Assembly (NCBI RefSeq): GCF_014595955.1 | Contig: NZ_JABVCF010000013.1 | Span: 144,498-208,497, forward strand | From: Pseudaminobacter soli (ex Zhang et al. 2022) | GTDB taxonomy: Bacteria; Pseudomonadota; Alphaproteobacteria; Rhizobiales; Rhizobiaceae | Length of the DNA: 64,000 nt | Direction: 5' to 3' | Shown: piece after piece, positions 18,818-27,850 of the stretch | Numbering within the stretch: position 1 is the first letter of the stretch | Layout: the number at the start of each line of letters is the position of its first letter | Translations under genes and position numbers: made by a program | The notes under the pieces: generated by a model | Database searches by the model: none | Seen by the model: the letters and a program-made list of their open reading frames with translations, nothing else | Told to the model about the DNA's origin: nothing

Positions 18818-20122
18818 TCACATATATGGATAGAGCGGGAAACGTTCGGTCAGCGCCATCACTTTCTTCTTCACGGCAGCCTCGACGGCGGCGTTGCCCT
18901 CGTCGGAATTCGCCACCTTCAGTCCGTCCAGAACCTCGGTGATCAGATTGCCGATCTCCTGGAACTCGGCGGTGCCGAAGCCGCGGGTGGTGCCGGCCGG
19001 CGTGCCCAGCCTGACGCCGGAGGTCACGAACGGCTTTTCCGGATCGAAGGGGATGCCGTTCTTGTTGCAGGTGATGTTGGCGCGACCGAGTGCCGCTTCC
19101 GCGCGCTTGCCGGTCGCGTTCTTCGGCCTCAGGTCGACCAGCATGAGGTGGTTGTCTGTGCCGCCCGAGACGATGTCGAGGCCGGACGACTTCAGGCTCT
19201 GTGCGAGCGTGCGGGCATTCGCCACGACGTTCTCTGCATAGGTCTTGAACTCCGGCCGCAACGCCTCGCCGAAGGCGACCGCCTTGGCGGCGATGACGTG
19301 CATCAGAGGTCCGCCCTGCAGACCGGGGAAGACGGCCGAGTTGATCTTCTTGGCGATGTCCTCGTCATTGCAGAGGATCATGCCACCGCGAGGGCCGCGC
19401 AGCGATTTATGCGTCGTGGTGGTAACCACATGGGCGTGCGGCAGCGGCGAGGGATGCACGCCGCCCGCCACGAGGCCGGCGATGTGCGCCATGTCGACCA
19501 TAAGATAGGCGCCGACCGCGTCGGCGATCTCGCGGAACCGCTTCCAGTCCCAGATGCGCGAATAGGCGGTGCCGCCGGCAAGGATGAGCTTTGGCTTCGC
19601 CTCGTGCGCCTTGCGCTCCACCTCGTCCATGTCGAGCAGTTGGTCGTCGCGGCGCACGCCATAAGAGACGACGTTGAACCACTTGCCGCTCATGTTGACC
19701 GGCGAGCCGTGGGTCAGGTGGCCGCCCGAATTGAGGTCGAGCCCCATGAAGGTGTCGCCGGGCTGCAGCAGCGCCAGGAACACGGCCTGGTTCATCTGGC
19801 TGCCGGAATTCGGCTGGACGTTGGCGAAGTTGCAGCCGAATAGCTTCTTGGCCCGGTCGATCGCCAGTTGCTCGGCGACGTCGACGAACTGGCAGCCGCC
19901 ATAATAGCGCTTGCCCGGATAGCCTTCGGCATATTTGTTGGTCATCACCGAGCCCTGTGCATCGAGCACGGCGCGGGACACGATGTTCTCCGATGCGATC
20001 AGTTCGATCTCGTGCCGCTGACGGCCAAGCTCGTCGCGTATGGAGTCAAAAACCTCGGGATCGGTGTCGGCCAGAGTGGCCGAGAAGAAGGAATCCGTTC
20101 CGCGGGCGGCAGCATCTGCCAT
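18818..20122 (-). CDS. glyA: Serine hydroxymethyltransferase
   Basis: The 434 aa PLP enzyme interconverts serine and glycine with tetrahydrofolate. It has [11 protein letters not shown] near the N terminus, [13 protein letters not shown], and the PLP-lysine motif [16 protein letters not shown]. Length is normal. The ATG at 20122 is followed by [13 protein letters not shown], usual in rhizobia. It is apparently monocistronic. Confidence 0.97.
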   Translation of the reverse strand: MADAAARGTDSFFSATLADTDPEVFDSIRDELGRQRHEIELIASENIVSRAVLDAQGSVMTNKYAEGYPGKRYYGGCQFVDVAEQLAIDRAKKLFGCNFANVQPNSGSQMNQAVFLALLQPGDTFMGLDLNSGGHLTHGSPVNMSGKWFNVVSYGVRRDDQLLDMDEVERKAHEAKPKLILAGGTAYSRIWDWKRFREIADAVGAYLMVDMAHIAGLVAGGVHPSPLPHAHVVTTTTHKSLRGPRGGMILCNDEDIAKKINSAVFPGLQGGPLMHVIAAKAVAFGEALRPEFKTYAENVVANARTLAQSLKSSGLDIVSGGTDNHLMLVDLRPKNATGKRAEAALGRANITCNKNGIPFDPEKPFVTSGVRLGTPAGTTRGFGTAEFQEIGNLITEVLDGLKVANSDEGNAAVEAAVKKKVMALTERFPLYPYM

Positions 20123-20261
20123 GTCGACCCCCTGATATGCCTGTTCTGGTGGCTAGAGTTGGGTGCGGGCTCTAACACACTCGTCCGGGCGCCGCCATGC
20201 GACACGCGAAGTTTGGTGGCCGCTCTGCGTCACATGCTTGGCAGGAGGCCGAGGCGGCAGC

Positions 20262-22325
20262 TTAGCGCTCGCAGATCCGCCGCGGGCCGCGATAAGGCTG
20301 GTAGGTGCAGTCGGAGGGCCGGAATGAGCGGTAAAAGCGCGAGCAGACCTCGTAGTTGCAGGCCGGTACTGACTGCTGGCCGTCCAGGCCGGGAAAGCCC
20401 TCCATGTCCGTCGCCGTGCTTGAGACCACTTCGTCCGATACGTTCGGGTCGGACTCCTCGTGGGACGGCAGGAGTTCCTCCTCCTGCTGGGGCAAGACCT
20501 CCAGAGTGTTTTCGGGCGCGACATCGGTCGCATCCAGTACGGAACGCGCCTCCAGCAGGAACTCGCGCCAGATATGTGCGGGCAGCTTCCCACCGGTGAC
20601 TTCCTTCATCGGCGTCTCGTCGTCATTACCCACCCAGACGCCCACCACGAGACAATCGTTGAAGCCGACGAACCAGGCATCACGGAAATTCTGACTGGTG
20701 CCCGTCTTGCCCGCAGCGAATTCATCGAGTTGAGCCTCGCGGCCCGTGCCGCGCTCGACAACGAGCTCAAGGAGGCTGACCAGATCCGGCTGGTAGGCGC
20801 GGATATCGGTGCGCGGCGCCTCAGGCGGCCCGACCCGAAACGCCTGCGGCTGACCATCGGCATGGAAGGAGGCGATACCCCAGGGCTGCACCGGCGCAGC
20901 CCCCGCCCGCACCGAAGCGTAGGCGCCGGTTAGGTCGAGAAGGGTCACTTCGGACGTGCCAAGCGCAAGGCTAGGCGTCTCGACCAGCTTCGCGTCGATG
21001 CCGAGTTCGCGTGCGGCCGCGACGGTCTTATCGATGCCGATCTCCGTCGCGAGACCTACGGTCGCGGCATTCAACGAGCGGGCGAAGGCCTCGGCCACGC
21101 GCACCCGACCGAAATAGCGCCCGCTGTAATTTTCGGGCGACCAGCCGTTGATCTCGATCGGCTCGTCGTTGACCCAATCCCACGGAGAGATACCCGCCTT
21201 GATGGCGGCGTAGTACGGGAAAAGCTTGAACGCAGAGCCCGGCTGCCTTTGCGCGTTCACCGCACGGTTGAACTGGCTGGCCTGGTAGTCCCTTCCCCCG
21301 ACCAGGGCCACGACCGAGCCGTCCGGTCGCATCGCAATGAGCGCCGCCTGGGAGGCGTTGCTGCGCTTGCCTTCGCGATCGAGCGCCTGCTTCACGACGT
21401 GCTCGGCGATCTCCTGGAGCCGAGGCATGAGCGTGGTCCTCACCCGGATCGTGCCGCTATATGGGGCGGCCAGGTCATTGGCCTGCGGCGTAACCCAATC
21501 CAGGAACCAGTTGCCCGGCTGGGCGATGCGGCCGACGGGCTCGAGGGTCGCCAGACGCGCCTTGGCATCCTTTGCGGCAGCCTCGTCCAACTTGCCGCTT
21601 TCGCCGAGAGCATCAAGCACGAGATCGGTGCGAGCGCGCGCCGCATCGAGATTGGTCAGTGGGTTGAGCTGCGACGGCGCGCGAATGAGAGCCGCCAGCA
21701 TCGCCGATTCGACGACGTCCACATCACGTAGGTCCTTGCCGAAATAGACCCGTGCGGCAGCCGGCATTCCGGTCGCCCCCGCTCCCAGATAGACGGAGTT
21801 GAGATAGCGGGTAAGAATTTCGTCCTTGGGCAGCCTGCGGTCCAGCCACAGCGCGACGACCGCCTCCTGGATCTTGCGTTTGAGGGTACGGCCGCTGTCG
21901 AGATAGAGGATCTTGACCAACTGCTGCGTGATCGTGCTGCCGCCCTGCTCGACGCCTCCGGCGGCCATATTGCGGAAGGCCGCGCGGGTGATGGCGCGGA
22001 AGTCCAGGCCTTCGTGTTCGTAAAAACGCCTGTCCTCCGCTGCGATGACCGCATCAACGAGGTGCTGCGGAAAGTCGTCGCGCGAGGCATAGGCCGCCCG
22101 CGGCGAGCGCGGGTCCATGAGAGGCTGGCCGTCCGCGGTCTCGAGCACGACAACGGGCTGCAGCGTGCCGTCGGCGATCTTCTGCCAGGGCACGTCGGCC
22201 AGAGCCCAAGCCATCACGCCGCCTATGCCGGCTAAGCAGAGAAGGACCACGGCAGCCGCCGCTCCCAAGAAAGCGCGCCTTCTGCTGCGTCGACGGATGG
22301 GAGGCGGAACAACTCCTCCATTCAT
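20262..22325 (-). CDS. Class A penicillin-binding protein (PBP1A type) with BA14K-like C-terminal tail
   Basis: A bifunctional transglycosylase/transpeptidase that polymerises and cross-links peptidoglycan in the periplasm. The start used here (MNGGVVPPP, 687 aa) has GGAGAGG upstream and leaves 16 residues before the TM helix. A longer start at 22583 adds 86 Arg/Ala-rich residues with weaker codon bias and cannot be excluded. The GT51 motif EDRRFYEHEGLD is near 97-108. Transpeptidase motifs are SAFK (RQPGSAFKLFPY), SLN and KTGTS. The last ~32 residues (CNYEVCSRFYRSF ... CTYQPYRGPRRIC) resemble a BA14K-type Cys/aromatic repeat. Confidence 0.9.
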   Translation of the reverse strand: MNGGVVPPPIRRRSRRRAFLGAAAAVVLLCLAGIGGVMAWALADVPWQKIADGTLQPVVVLETADGQPLMDPRSPRAAYASRDDFPQHLVDAVIAAEDRRFYEHEGLDFRAITRAAFRNMAAGGVEQGGSTITQQLVKILYLDSGRTLKRKIQEAVVALWLDRRLPKDEILTRYLNSVYLGAGATGMPAAARVYFGKDLRDVDVVESAMLAALIRAPSQLNPLTNLDAARARTDLVLDALGESGKLDEAAAKDAKARLATLEPVGRIAQPGNWFLDWVTPQANDLAAPYSGTIRVRTTLMPRLQEIAEHVVKQALDREGKRSNASQAALIAMRPDGSVVALVGGRDYQASQFNRAVNAQRQPGSAFKLFPYYAAIKAGISPWDWVNDEPIEINGWSPENYSGRYFGRVRVAEAFARSLNAATVGLATEIGIDKTVAAARELGIDAKLVETPSLALGTSEVTLLDLTGAYASVRAGAAPVQPWGIASFHADGQPQAFRVGPPEAPRTDIRAYQPDLVSLLELVVERGTGREAQLDEFAAGKTGTSQNFRDAWFVGFNDCLVVGVWVGNDDETPMKEVTGGKLPAHIWREFLLEARSVLDATDVAPENTLEVLPQQEEELLPSHEESDPNVSDEVVSSTATDMEGFPGLDGQQSVPACNYEVCSRFYRSFRPSDCTYQPYRGPRRICER

Positions 22326-22658
22326 AGGGGCGCCTCTCCGGGTGCTCTCGGAGCGCTCAGCCAGACGTGCGTTGACGGGTCCGGCTTTTCGGACGTTCCT
22401 GGCGCGCCGATTTTTAAAGCGAGCGGCGAGCCGCCCGGCGGATCGCGAAACGTCTCGCCGAAGCGCCTGGAAAAGCAGCGCGGCCGCCGACGCGGTCTGG
22501 CCGAACGCTCTGGATTCGCCTTCCTCGGGCCGCGCGTGATCGCTTGGCGATGGCTTCGGTGCTACGCCCTCAGTGTCGGCCATAGCCGCGTCCCACCTTC
22601 ACTCGTCCATGTTCGGTTGATCAACCGGGTCCTGAGCACGCCGACCCCATTGGCGTTC

Positions 22659-22683
22659 AACTCGGATGGCGCGCGGCGGTTCC
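22659..22683 (-). promoter_or_regulatory. Possible EcfG-type promoter upstream of the PBP gene
   Basis: On the minus strand GGAAC (22683-22679), 16 nt, AGTT (22662-22659). It fits the same consensus as the stress promoters at 10.2, 13.1 and 30.2 kb, but class A PBPs are not classic targets, so a chance match is possible. Confidence 0.3.
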
Positions 22684-22712
22684 CGCAGGGCGGTCAGAGA
22701 AGATGGTGGGCC

Positions 22713-22742
22713 AAAGAAAAAGGCCGCCCCGGCGGGACGGCC
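22713..22742 (-). terminator. Terminator after the L,D-transpeptidase gene
   Basis: In the minus direction GGCCGTCCC, loop GCC, GGGGCGGCC (one G-U pair) form a 9-bp stem followed by TTTTTCTTT. It lies 27 nt past the stop. Confidence 0.75.
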
Positions 22743-22768
22743 TCTCTACGCTTCGTAGTCTTGGGGAG

Positions 22769-24028
22769 CTATAGGGCCGACGTGAGTTGCAGTTCGTCGA
22801 CGCCGTCGCGCGCATAGATGTCGTCGCGGAAGTGAACGACCCCCTCGCCGGTCGACCAGGCGGAGACGTAGGTGAAATACACCGGCACCGGATCGGTGAC
22901 GGCAACCGGTGTGTTGACGCCGGACTTGATGGTCTGCTCGAATGTCTGGCGATCCCAGCCGGGCGTGTCGCGCAAGATCCAGGTGACCAGGTCCCGGACG
23001 TTCTGCACGCGCACGCAGCCCGAAGAATCGAACCGCATCAGTTTGTTGAACAGCCCCTGCTGAGGCGTGTCGTGCATGTAGACGTTTTCCGGGCTCGGGA
23101 AGTTGATCTTCACCGAGGCCATGGCGTTGATCGCGCCGGGATCCTGCCTGAAGCGGAACTTTGCGGCGTCCTCCGTCGACCAGTCGATGCTCTGCGGGTC
23201 GATCTCGCTGCCGTTCGGTCCGAAGATGCGGATACTATTGTCCTTGAGGTAGTTCGGGTTCTTGCGCATTAGCGGAATGATGTCCTTGCGGACGATCGAT
23301 ACCGGCGCTGTCCAGTACGGATTAACGATGATCTCGTTGATTTTCGAATTGAGGAGCGGCGTCTGCCGGTCGATCTTGCCGACGATGGCGGTGTGCCTGG
23401 AGACGACACGGTCGTTCTCGACCGCCTCGATCTGCGCCGCGGGGATGTTCACCACCACATAGCGGTTGCCGAGGAACCCGGACATGGAGCGCAGCCGCAC
23501 GAGATTGGTCTCGAGCTGGCCGAGGCGCACCGGCGCGGATACGTTCATCATCTGGTAGGTGTACTGGCCCAGGACGCCGTCCGCCGGGAGTCCATGACGC
23601 GCCTGGAAGCGCTTTACGGCGGCATCCACATAAGTGTCGAAGGCCGGCGAGATGCCCGCATTCGGCGACAGATCGCCCGATACCATCAGCCGCTTGCGCA
23701 GCACCTCCACATCGCCATCGGCGACGCCCAGCTTCAGCTTCTTGCCGGCGGGAACCATCGGCCAGCCCCCGGCCGAGACGATGCCCTGATACTGACCGAT
23801 AGCGGCCTCGACGTAAGTCGCGGTCATTGGACTGAAGATCGGCACGTGCGAAGCCACCTTGGCTGCGCCGGTGACCTTGGCGTCGAACTGATCGTCCCAA
23901 TTGCCGCGACGCGAAGAGCGAAGGACGTCGCCGATGAAGTCCTGGGCGTGAGCGTGGCCTGCTGCGAAGCTCGCTGCGACGGCAGCGGCTCCGGATAGAA
24001 ATGAACGGCGGCTGGCGGTGATTGGCAT
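22769..24028 (-). CDS. L,D-transpeptidase (YkuD/YcbB type) with peptidoglycan-binding domain
   Basis: The 419 aa protein makes 3-3 cross-links in peptidoglycan or anchors proteins to it. It starts with a twin-arginine-like leader (SRRSFLSGAAAVAASFAAG). A peptidoglycan-binding repeat lies near 125-160 (AAVKRFQARHGL) and the YkuD domain follows, with catalytic HDTP and SSGCVRVQN motifs near 320-345. Its neighbour ldtR encodes the MarR regulator that controls L,D-transpeptidase genes in Liberibacter and Sinorhizobium, which supports a regulatory pair. Confidence 0.9.
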   Translation of the reverse strand: MPITASRRSFLSGAAAVAASFAAGHAHAQDFIGDVLRSSRRGNWDDQFDAKVTGAAKVASHVPIFSPMTATYVEAAIGQYQGIVSAGGWPMVPAGKKLKLGVADGDVEVLRKRLMVSGDLSPNAGISPAFDTYVDAAVKRFQARHGLPADGVLGQYTYQMMNVSAPVRLGQLETNLVRLRSMSGFLGNRYVVVNIPAAQIEAVENDRVVSRHTAIVGKIDRQTPLLNSKINEIIVNPYWTAPVSIVRKDIIPLMRKNPNYLKDNSIRIFGPNGSEIDPQSIDWSTEDAAKFRFRQDPGAINAMASVKINFPSPENVYMHDTPQQGLFNKLMRFDSSGCVRVQNVRDLVTWILRDTPGWDRQTFEQTIKSGVNTPVAVTDPVPVYFTYVSAWSTGEGVVHFRDDIYARDGVDELQLTSAL

Positions 24029-24327
24029 CCAGTCTGCTTCCTACTTTTCAAACTCGGACATCGTGTCCGGATTCTAGATTGGCCACCCTTAACAATTGAC
24101 CAACCATGACGCACGACCACGCCCCTGCCGCGGACAGCTTCCGCAGCAGGACAATGCAGGACGTGCATCGAAGAAGCTTCCGAATGTTCACTCGATTATG
24201 GCGGCAGCGTGACCGCGAGCAGCCGGTCCACAGCATGCCACCAGGTGTTGCATTTTAGCATCGGCCGGTCATCCCGGACCGGCACCAACCTTCCGCAGGC
24301 TCTCGGCCCGGCCGTGCTCGCGTCGGT
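24029..24327. other. Intergenic region between the L,D-transpeptidase gene and ldtR
   Basis: About 300 nt. A small hairpin GCCGGTC/GACCGGC (24264-24283) lies 45 nt past the ldtR stop and could end its transcript, although no U-run follows. The part next to the transpeptidase start is A+T-richer and likely holds its promoter. No gene is seen. Confidence 0.45.
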
Positions 24328-24846
24328 TTACATCCGGTACGCGATCGTGTCGTTCCAGAAGCGGTCGAGCCGCTGCAGCGCCTTGTTCATCTGCTTGAAC
24401 TCGTCGGCGTTGATGCCGCCGACCTGCTCGATCGAGCCGACATGGCGTTCGTAGAGCCCAGCAACGACCTCCGCTACCTCCTGGCCTTTCGGCGTCAGGC
24501 TCACCCGCACCGAGCGCCGGTCGATACGCGAGCGCTGATGGTTGATGAAGCCGAGGTCGACCAACTTCTTCAGATTGTAGGAGACGTTGGAGCCCAGATA
24601 GTAGCCGCGGGAGCGCAACTCGCCGGCGGTGAGCTCGGAATTGCCGATGTTGAAGAGCAGCAGCGCCTGGATGGCGTTGATGTCGTTGCGGCCGTTGCGC
24701 TCGAATTCATCCTTGATGACATCGAGCAAACGCCGGTGTAGTCTCTCGACCAGTTGAAGTGATTCCAAGTAGAGCGGGCGGATCGCCTCACGACGTTCAT
24801 CGGGTGCAGCCACGGCCTTCGCCGCCTGACGCAGGTTGTTCATCAT
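24328..24846 (-). CDS. ldtR: MarR-family transcriptional regulator LdtR
   Basis: The 172 aa protein is a winged-helix MarR regulator: helices near 20-45, recognition region ELRSRGYYLGSNVSYNLKKLVDLGFI (in pieces, about 76-101) and wing RSRIDRRSVRVSLT. GYYLGSNVSYNLKKL is characteristic of LdtR. LdtR regulates L,D-transpeptidase, stress and motility genes in Liberibacter and Sinorhizobium; the transpeptidase gene lies downstream. Start MMNNLRQAAK follows GAGAGG. Two CtrA boxes lie 97-148 nt upstream. Confidence 0.88.
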   Translation of the reverse strand: MMNNLRQAAKAVAAPDERREAIRPLYLESLQLVERLHRRLLDVIKDEFERNGRNDINAIQALLLFNIGNSELTAGELRSRGYYLGSNVSYNLKKLVDLGFINHQRSRIDRRSVRVSLTPKGQEVAEVVAGLYERHVGSIEQVGGINADEFKQMNKALQRLDRFWNDTIAYRM

Positions 24847-24942
24847 TTTCGCCTCTCGTTTGTCGCCAGGTGATGTTTTTTGTCTTCTCACCTTGTCCCG
24901 GACGTTATCGAATGCGGCTAAAATTCGACTTAAACGTCGCGC

Positions 24943-24957
24943 TTAACAAGAGGTTAA
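24943..24957. promoter_or_regulatory. CtrA box 1 upstream of ldtR
   Basis: TTAACAAGAGGTTAA fits the full CtrA consensus TTAA-N7-TTAA. It is identical over 15 bases to the second site at 24980-24994, 37 nt away. Confidence 0.65.
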
Positions 24958-24979
24958 AAGCAGAGGTTTCGGAACAGCG

Positions 24980-24994
24980 TTAACAAGAGGTTAA
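24980..24994. promoter_or_regulatory. CtrA box 2 upstream of ldtR
   Basis: TTAACAAGAGGTTAA followed by C gives TTAA-N7-TTAAC, the complete CtrA consensus. The site is also a palindrome (TTAAC-N5-GTTAA), so another dimeric regulator could use it. Confidence 0.65.
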
Positions 24995-25008
24995 CGGCGC
25001 AAACTTTT

Positions 25009-25434
25009 TTAACCTTCGGGCTGCGCGCGCTGCTGCATGGCAAGGACGACGCGAAACGCGAGGTAGAGCAGCGCCGCGAAGGCGTGCGAGGCCACGATCA
25101 GGTAGTGGGAGCCGAAGAAGCCGTCGAAGGCGAAAAACATCACTGTCTCGGTGGCGGCGCATATGAACCAGATCACTGGCCCCCACGAAGCCAGCATCCA
25201 CAGGCCAGCCGCTGCGAACGGAAAAAAGACGGCGAGTGTCATGGTCGCCACCTGCCAGTGCGGCGGCATCAGGTCGAGGCGCCATAGCGGCGCGTCGTAG
25301 TAGCCGATCAGCCGCACCCAGTAGAATAGCCCCAGCAGCATGCAGTAGACGGCGATGATGCGCTGAAACCAGCCGAACAGGACCTCGACGGCACTCGGAC
25401 TGAACAGCTGGCGCCCGGCTGGGATGTCGCTCAT
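25009..25434 (-). CDS. DUF6163-like small membrane protein
   Basis: The 141 aa protein has about four hydrophobic segments, beginning FSPSAVEVLFGWFQRIIAVY, matching the DUF6163 pattern found in rhizobia near ldtR. Function is unknown. Its ATG overlaps the stop of the upstream enoyl-CoA hydratase-family gene (ATGA), so translation is coupled. Confidence 0.7.
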   Translation of the reverse strand: MSDIPAGRQLFSPSAVEVLFGWFQRIIAVYCMLLGLFYWVRLIGYYDAPLWRLDLMPPHWQVATMTLAVFFPFAAAGLWMLASWGPVIWFICAATETVMFFAFDGFFGSHYLIVASHAFAALLYLAFRVVLAMQQRAQPEG

Positions 25435-26477
25435 ACCTCCAGGTCTCCGCCGGGAAGCGGGGCGAAGTAGGCGTCGACGGCAGGCTCCGACAGTTCCGCT
25501 AGCGAGGGCGGCCGCCATTTGGGCGCGCCGTCCTTGTCGATGATCACCGCCCTTATGCCTTCCGGGAAGTCGTGACCTGCCAGCATTCGGTTCAGGATGC
25601 GAAATTCCATGCGCATGCAATCGTCCATTTCCAGCATCGCGCCCGTGTTGATCTCCCGGAACGCAACGGCGACGCTCGTCGGCGAGGCCTTTTCGATAGC
25701 GGCAAGGGCGCTATCGGCGATAGCCTCCCCTTCGTCGCGGGCCTGCCGAAGTCCCAGCAGGAGATCGTCCAGCCGGTCGCGCGAGAACAGCCGCGCTATG
25801 GCGAAGAGCGTGCCTTCATCGGTCTCGCAGTCAGGTCTGCTGGCGAAAGGCCTTAGCACCCGGTCGGGCGATGTGCCCTTGCATAACCCTTCCAAAATTT
25901 CGTCCAGGCTCGCCGAGGACACGACGTGTGTGGCGATCCCGGCGCGGCACGCGTCGCCGGCGCGGATACGCGTGCCGGTCAGCCCCAGATACATTCCGAA
26001 GCTGCGCTTCAGGCGCGACAGCAGGAAGCTTGCGCCGACATCGGGGAAGAAGCCGATGCCCACCTCCGGCATGGCGAACAGCGCCTTTTCGGTCATGACC
26101 CGGTGCGAGCCGTGGCAGGAGACACCGACCCCTCCCCCCATGACGATGCCGTCGATGAGCGAGACGCAAGGCTTCGGGAAGCGCGCAAGAGCCGCGTTCA
26201 ACCGGTATTCGTCAGCAAAGAAGTCCAGAGGCGGATTGCCTGTCCGCATTCCGTCATAGGCATGCGCCAGATCCCCGCCGGCACAGAACGCCCTGCCCTC
26301 GGCCTTCATGACGACCAGCGCGACCGCCTTGTCCTGCTCCCAGGCCGCCAAGGCTTTTGCGAGCGCCCGGATCATCCCGTGCGTGAGCGCATTGAGAGCC
26401 TTTGACCGGGTGAGCGTAACGACGCCCGCCACGCCGCGACGCTCGAAGCGGATCTCGTCTCCTCCGCCGAACTCCAT
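25431..26477 (-). CDS. Enoyl-CoA hydratase/isomerase family, probable 3-hydroxyisobutyryl-CoA hydrolase
   Basis: The 348 aa crotonase-fold protein has the oxyanion-hole segments AFCAGGDL and GIVMGGGVGVS, and a C-terminal extension with KASPTSVAVAFREI, as in HIBYL-CoA hydrolase of valine degradation. It releases 3-hydroxyisobutyrate from its CoA ester. The start was placed at MEFGGGDEIRFERRG. First gene of a two-gene unit with the DUF6163-like gene. Confidence 0.85.
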   Translation of the reverse strand: MEFGGGDEIRFERRGVAGVVTLTRSKALNALTHGMIRALAKALAAWEQDKAVALVVMKAEGRAFCAGGDLAHAYDGMRTGNPPLDFFADEYRLNAALARFPKPCVSLIDGIVMGGGVGVSCHGSHRVMTEKALFAMPEVGIGFFPDVGASFLLSRLKRSFGMYLGLTGTRIRAGDACRAGIATHVVSSASLDEILEGLCKGTSPDRVLRPFASRPDCETDEGTLFAIARLFSRDRLDDLLLGLRQARDEGEAIADSALAAIEKASPTSVAVAFREINTGAMLEMDDCMRMEFRILNRMLAGHDFPEGIRAVIIDKDGAPKWRPPSLAELSEPAVDAYFAPLPGGDLEV

Positions 26478-26607
26478 CGCGTCCGAATCCTCTCGCTGCG
26501 CCCGAAACACCAAGTGCTAGATGACGCCGGCCGGGCACGTCAACAATGGTGCCGCGCAAGTGCCGGGAGTTTGAAATCCGGGCCTCATTGCTGCACCTTG
26601 CGGTCGA

Positions 26608-27600
26608 TCATTCGTCGCGCATCTGCAGGACGCCGATGCGACGGAACAGGGCCGCAAGCAGAAACGCAGAGACGACGAGCGCCACACCGCCCTGCAAATG
26701 AGCATCGAAGCCATGAGCTGCGGTTCCGGCCTCTGCCGCCAGAAGGAAGCACATGTTTGCGTCCAGCCCCAGCAATGCGCTGCGGGGATGGCTGCGCAAC
26801 GCAGCACCGGCCGCCATGAAGGGCATGGCAAGGATCAGCGCCAGGCCGGCCAGGTCGGGCAGCATCATGTCCACGCCACGATAGGCAAGCGCTGCCAGCA
26901 CGCCGATTGCGGCACCGGGCGGCATGTAGGTCAGTATCGGTTCCGGGTTGCGGCTCGAACCGATGATCAGGCTGAAGATGCACAGCGAGAGTGCCGCCGC
27001 CACGCCTGCAGGTCCTCCGACGAGCAGCGCGAGCACCCCGCCAACCAGAGCCGTCGTGCCGGCGATCATCCCGTGCAGGACGACCAAACGCATGGCAGGC
27101 GGATGACGGGGTAGTGGCGGCCCGCCTCGGTGCGGCGTGAACGGGAAGGTGATTGCTGTGACCGCCACAACGCCGATCAGCGTGCACCCGATGCGGTCCA
27201 GCGCAAGGGCGACCGCATCGACCGTACTGTTCATCGCCGGGACCAGCACCACCGCGACCGTGATCGCCGCAAGCAGGACACCGTAGCTGTAGACCGTGCC
27301 GATCCAATAGGTCGCGGCGGTTCCGATCCCGATCGCAAGCGCAAGTACAAGGATGCGCGTGCTGGTGTCGGGCAGCAGCTTCAGCGCCGACCAGCCAAGG
27401 GCAGCGCCAAGAACTGTGCCTGCTACACGAAGCACGGCACGAACCAGGAGATCCTCCCGATAGGGCTGTACCACGACCCAGACCGGCATCGCTGCCCAAA
27501 AAGGATTGTGCAATCCCAGTTGGACCGCCACAACCAGCGAGATCGCCGCAGCAGAGAAAAGCTGCAAGGCCCGCAGTGTCCAGGGTGAGACAGGGTTCAT
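26608..27600 (-). CDS. FUSC family membrane protein (aromatic acid exporter-like)
   Basis: The 330 aa protein has two blocks of membrane helices (about 10-150 and 165-325), as in FUSC/AaeB-type efflux proteins, but lacks the long soluble part. It begins MNPVSPWTLRALQLFSAAA and includes VVVQPYREDLLVRAVLRVAGTVLGA in pieces, a family hallmark. Likely an exporter; substrate unknown. The ATG has no clear ribosome-binding site and overlaps the stop of a short upstream frame. Confidence 0.8.
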   Translation of the reverse strand: MNPVSPWTLRALQLFSAAAISLVVAVQLGLHNPFWAAMPVWVVVQPYREDLLVRAVLRVAGTVLGAALGWSALKLLPDTSTRILVLALAIGIGTAATYWIGTVYSYGVLLAAITVAVVLVPAMNSTVDAVALALDRIGCTLIGVVAVTAITFPFTPHRGGPPLPRHPPAMRLVVLHGMIAGTTALVGGVLALLVGGPAGVAAALSLCIFSLIIGSSRNPEPILTYMPPGAAIGVLAALAYRGVDMMLPDLAGLALILAMPFMAAGAALRSHPRSALLGLDANMCFLLAAEAGTAAHGFDAHLQGGVALVVSAFLLAALFRRIGVLQMRDE

Positions 27601-27761
27601 CGCGCGGTCATCGATTTCATGGCGAGGCCCGCTTCGATCCTATTGCTGCAGATGCTTTTCGAACGCAATCGCACGTCGTCCATACAGGTTTCTTTGTCGG
27701 CGTCGGCCCAAAGCGCGCGGGAGAACCAGCCTGGTTCAGTTGAAACGCGGTCGGCGACCAT
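27597..27761 (-). CDS. Possible 54-aa ORF coupled to the FUSC gene (doubtful)
   Basis: A short frame (MVADRVSTEPGWFSRALWAD start) ends in TGA overlapping the FUSC ATG. It lacks a ribosome-binding site and a recognisable family. It is listed because the FUSC gene itself has no ribosome-binding site and could depend on re-initiation. Confidence 0.2.
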   Translation of the reverse strand: MVADRVSTEPGWFSRALWADADKETCMDDVRLRSKSICSNRIEAGLAMKSMTAR

Positions 27762-27850
27762 GAAGCGGCCGGAATTGGGCGTTCCTTGATCCTGTCTCTT
27801 TGCCCGAATCGTGCGAACCTGTGATCGATCCCCCTGCGAGCACCTGATAC

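Larger units (their letters stand above)
22326..22768. other. Region upstream of the PBP gene
   Basis: This stretch contains a possible N-terminal extension of the PBP (22326-22583), a perfect 14-bp palindrome CGGTTGATCAACCG (22614-22627), a possible EcfG-type promoter (22659-22683) and the terminator of the L,D-transpeptidase gene (22713-22742). Confidence 0.5.

Noticed and set aside
20123..20261. Glycine riboswitch upstream of glyA
   Set aside because: The segment is short and lacks the conserved aptamer core sequences.
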